A stretch of DNA of 5,540 nt. Origin: an uncultured Eubacterium sp. (GTDB lineage Bacteria; Bacillota; Clostridia; Peptostreptococcales; Anaerovoracaceae). The translations under genes were made by a program, and so were the position numbers. Positions 5,381 to 5,540 of the stretch are shown in pieces. The notes below the pieces were generated by a model. That model was given only the letters and a program-made list of their open reading frames with translations, did no database searches and was not told the origin of the DNA. How positions within the stretch are numbered: the first letter of the stretch is position 1; the number at the start of each line of letters is the position of its first letter. The stretch spans positions 1-5,540 of the forward strand of contig CANBFZ010000140.1 of assembly GCA_947367725.1 (NCBI GenBank), written 5' to 3'.

Positions 5381-5540
5381 TGGAAAAGAAAGCATTATAT
5401 ACATTTGTTGTAACCAGCAGCGCAAGACCGATTATCTATAATGAGGAACTGTGCATCGGCTGTAATCGCTGTGCAGACGTGTGCCAGGTTGACGTGCTGG
5501 TACACAATGTGAACAAAGGAGAACATCCCATCGTGATGTA
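5380..5540 (+). CDS. 4Fe-4S ferredoxin-type subunit, cut by the window end
   Basis: The first 53 codons of a ferredoxin-like protein are present; the gene continues past the window. The ATG overlaps the flavoprotein stop by one base (TAATG), and GGAGG at 5366-5370 is 9 bases upstream, so the two are translated together. After a short lead (MEKKALYTFVVTSSARPIIY), a classic cluster motif C25-x2-C28-x2-C31-x3-C35 appears (LCIGCNRCADVC). The residue after the fourth Cys is Gln rather than the usual Pro. A second 4Fe-4S motif would be expected downstream for a dicluster electron-transfer subunit like AprB, but it is not visible here. The protein probably forms a soluble complex with the flavoprotein and links it to ferredoxin or another low-potential carrier; this is inferred from gene pairing. 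Confidence 0.85.
   Translation, partial: MEKKALYTFVVTSSARPIIYNEELCIGCNRCADVCQVDVLVHNVNKGEHPIVM

Noticed and set aside
3446..5540. Calling the pair APS reductase (aprA/aprB)
   Set aside because: Some local resemblance to AprA, but the gene order is reversed from the usual aprBA, the partner's N-terminus is unlike AprB as I recall it, and no sulfate-reduction gene is visible.

Overview
The window looks like chromosomal DNA of a Gram-positive anaerobe, most likely a member of Clostridia. The reasons are strong purine-rich ribosome binding sites (AAGGAG, GGAGG, AGGAGG), a two-subunit oxygen-sensitive [4Fe-4S] fumarase, AT-rich intergenic DNA beside moderately GC-balanced genes, and a soluble flavoprotein paired with a ferredoxin-type subunit. 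The genus cannot be fixed from this sequence. No mobile element, CRISPR array, tRNA or rRNA gene was seen.

Layout. (1) 11-2430, plus strand: a tight three-gene unit with the class I fumarate hydratase alpha subunit (23-862), its beta subunit (881-1438) and a GntR-type regulator (1441-2430). The regulator carries an unusual C-terminal sensor-like domain. Its start overlaps the fumarase stop, so the two are probably translationally coupled. The promoter lies before the window. (2) 2431-2565: a short non-coding stretch ending in a strong bidirectional hairpin terminator shared with the convergent gene. (3) 2566-3243, minus strand: an FCD-type (FadR subfamily) GntR regulator. (4) 3244-3445: a 202-base AT-rich divergent regulatory region. 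It holds a good minus-strand promoter and two copies of a perfect palindrome, ATTTTGCAAAAT, one of them extended to 18 bp. (5) 3446-5540, plus strand: a 644-residue FAD flavoprotein of the fumarate reductase/APS reductase superfamily, overlapping by one base a 4Fe-4S ferredoxin-type partner that runs off the window end.

How it may work together. Fumarase interconverts malate and fumarate (a tartrate dehydratase role is also possible for this family). The flavoprotein/ferredoxin pair looks like a soluble cytosolic oxidoreductase of a small, perhaps unsaturated, carboxylate. Each unit has its own GntR regulator: one cotranscribed with fumarase, one divergent from the flavoprotein. The simplest reading is two ligand-controlled carboxylate modules side by side. 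The flavoprotein's substrate is not evident: its active-site motifs look more like AprA than FrdA. That pair, its paired operators and the unclassified sensor domain of the first regulator are the parts most worth following up.
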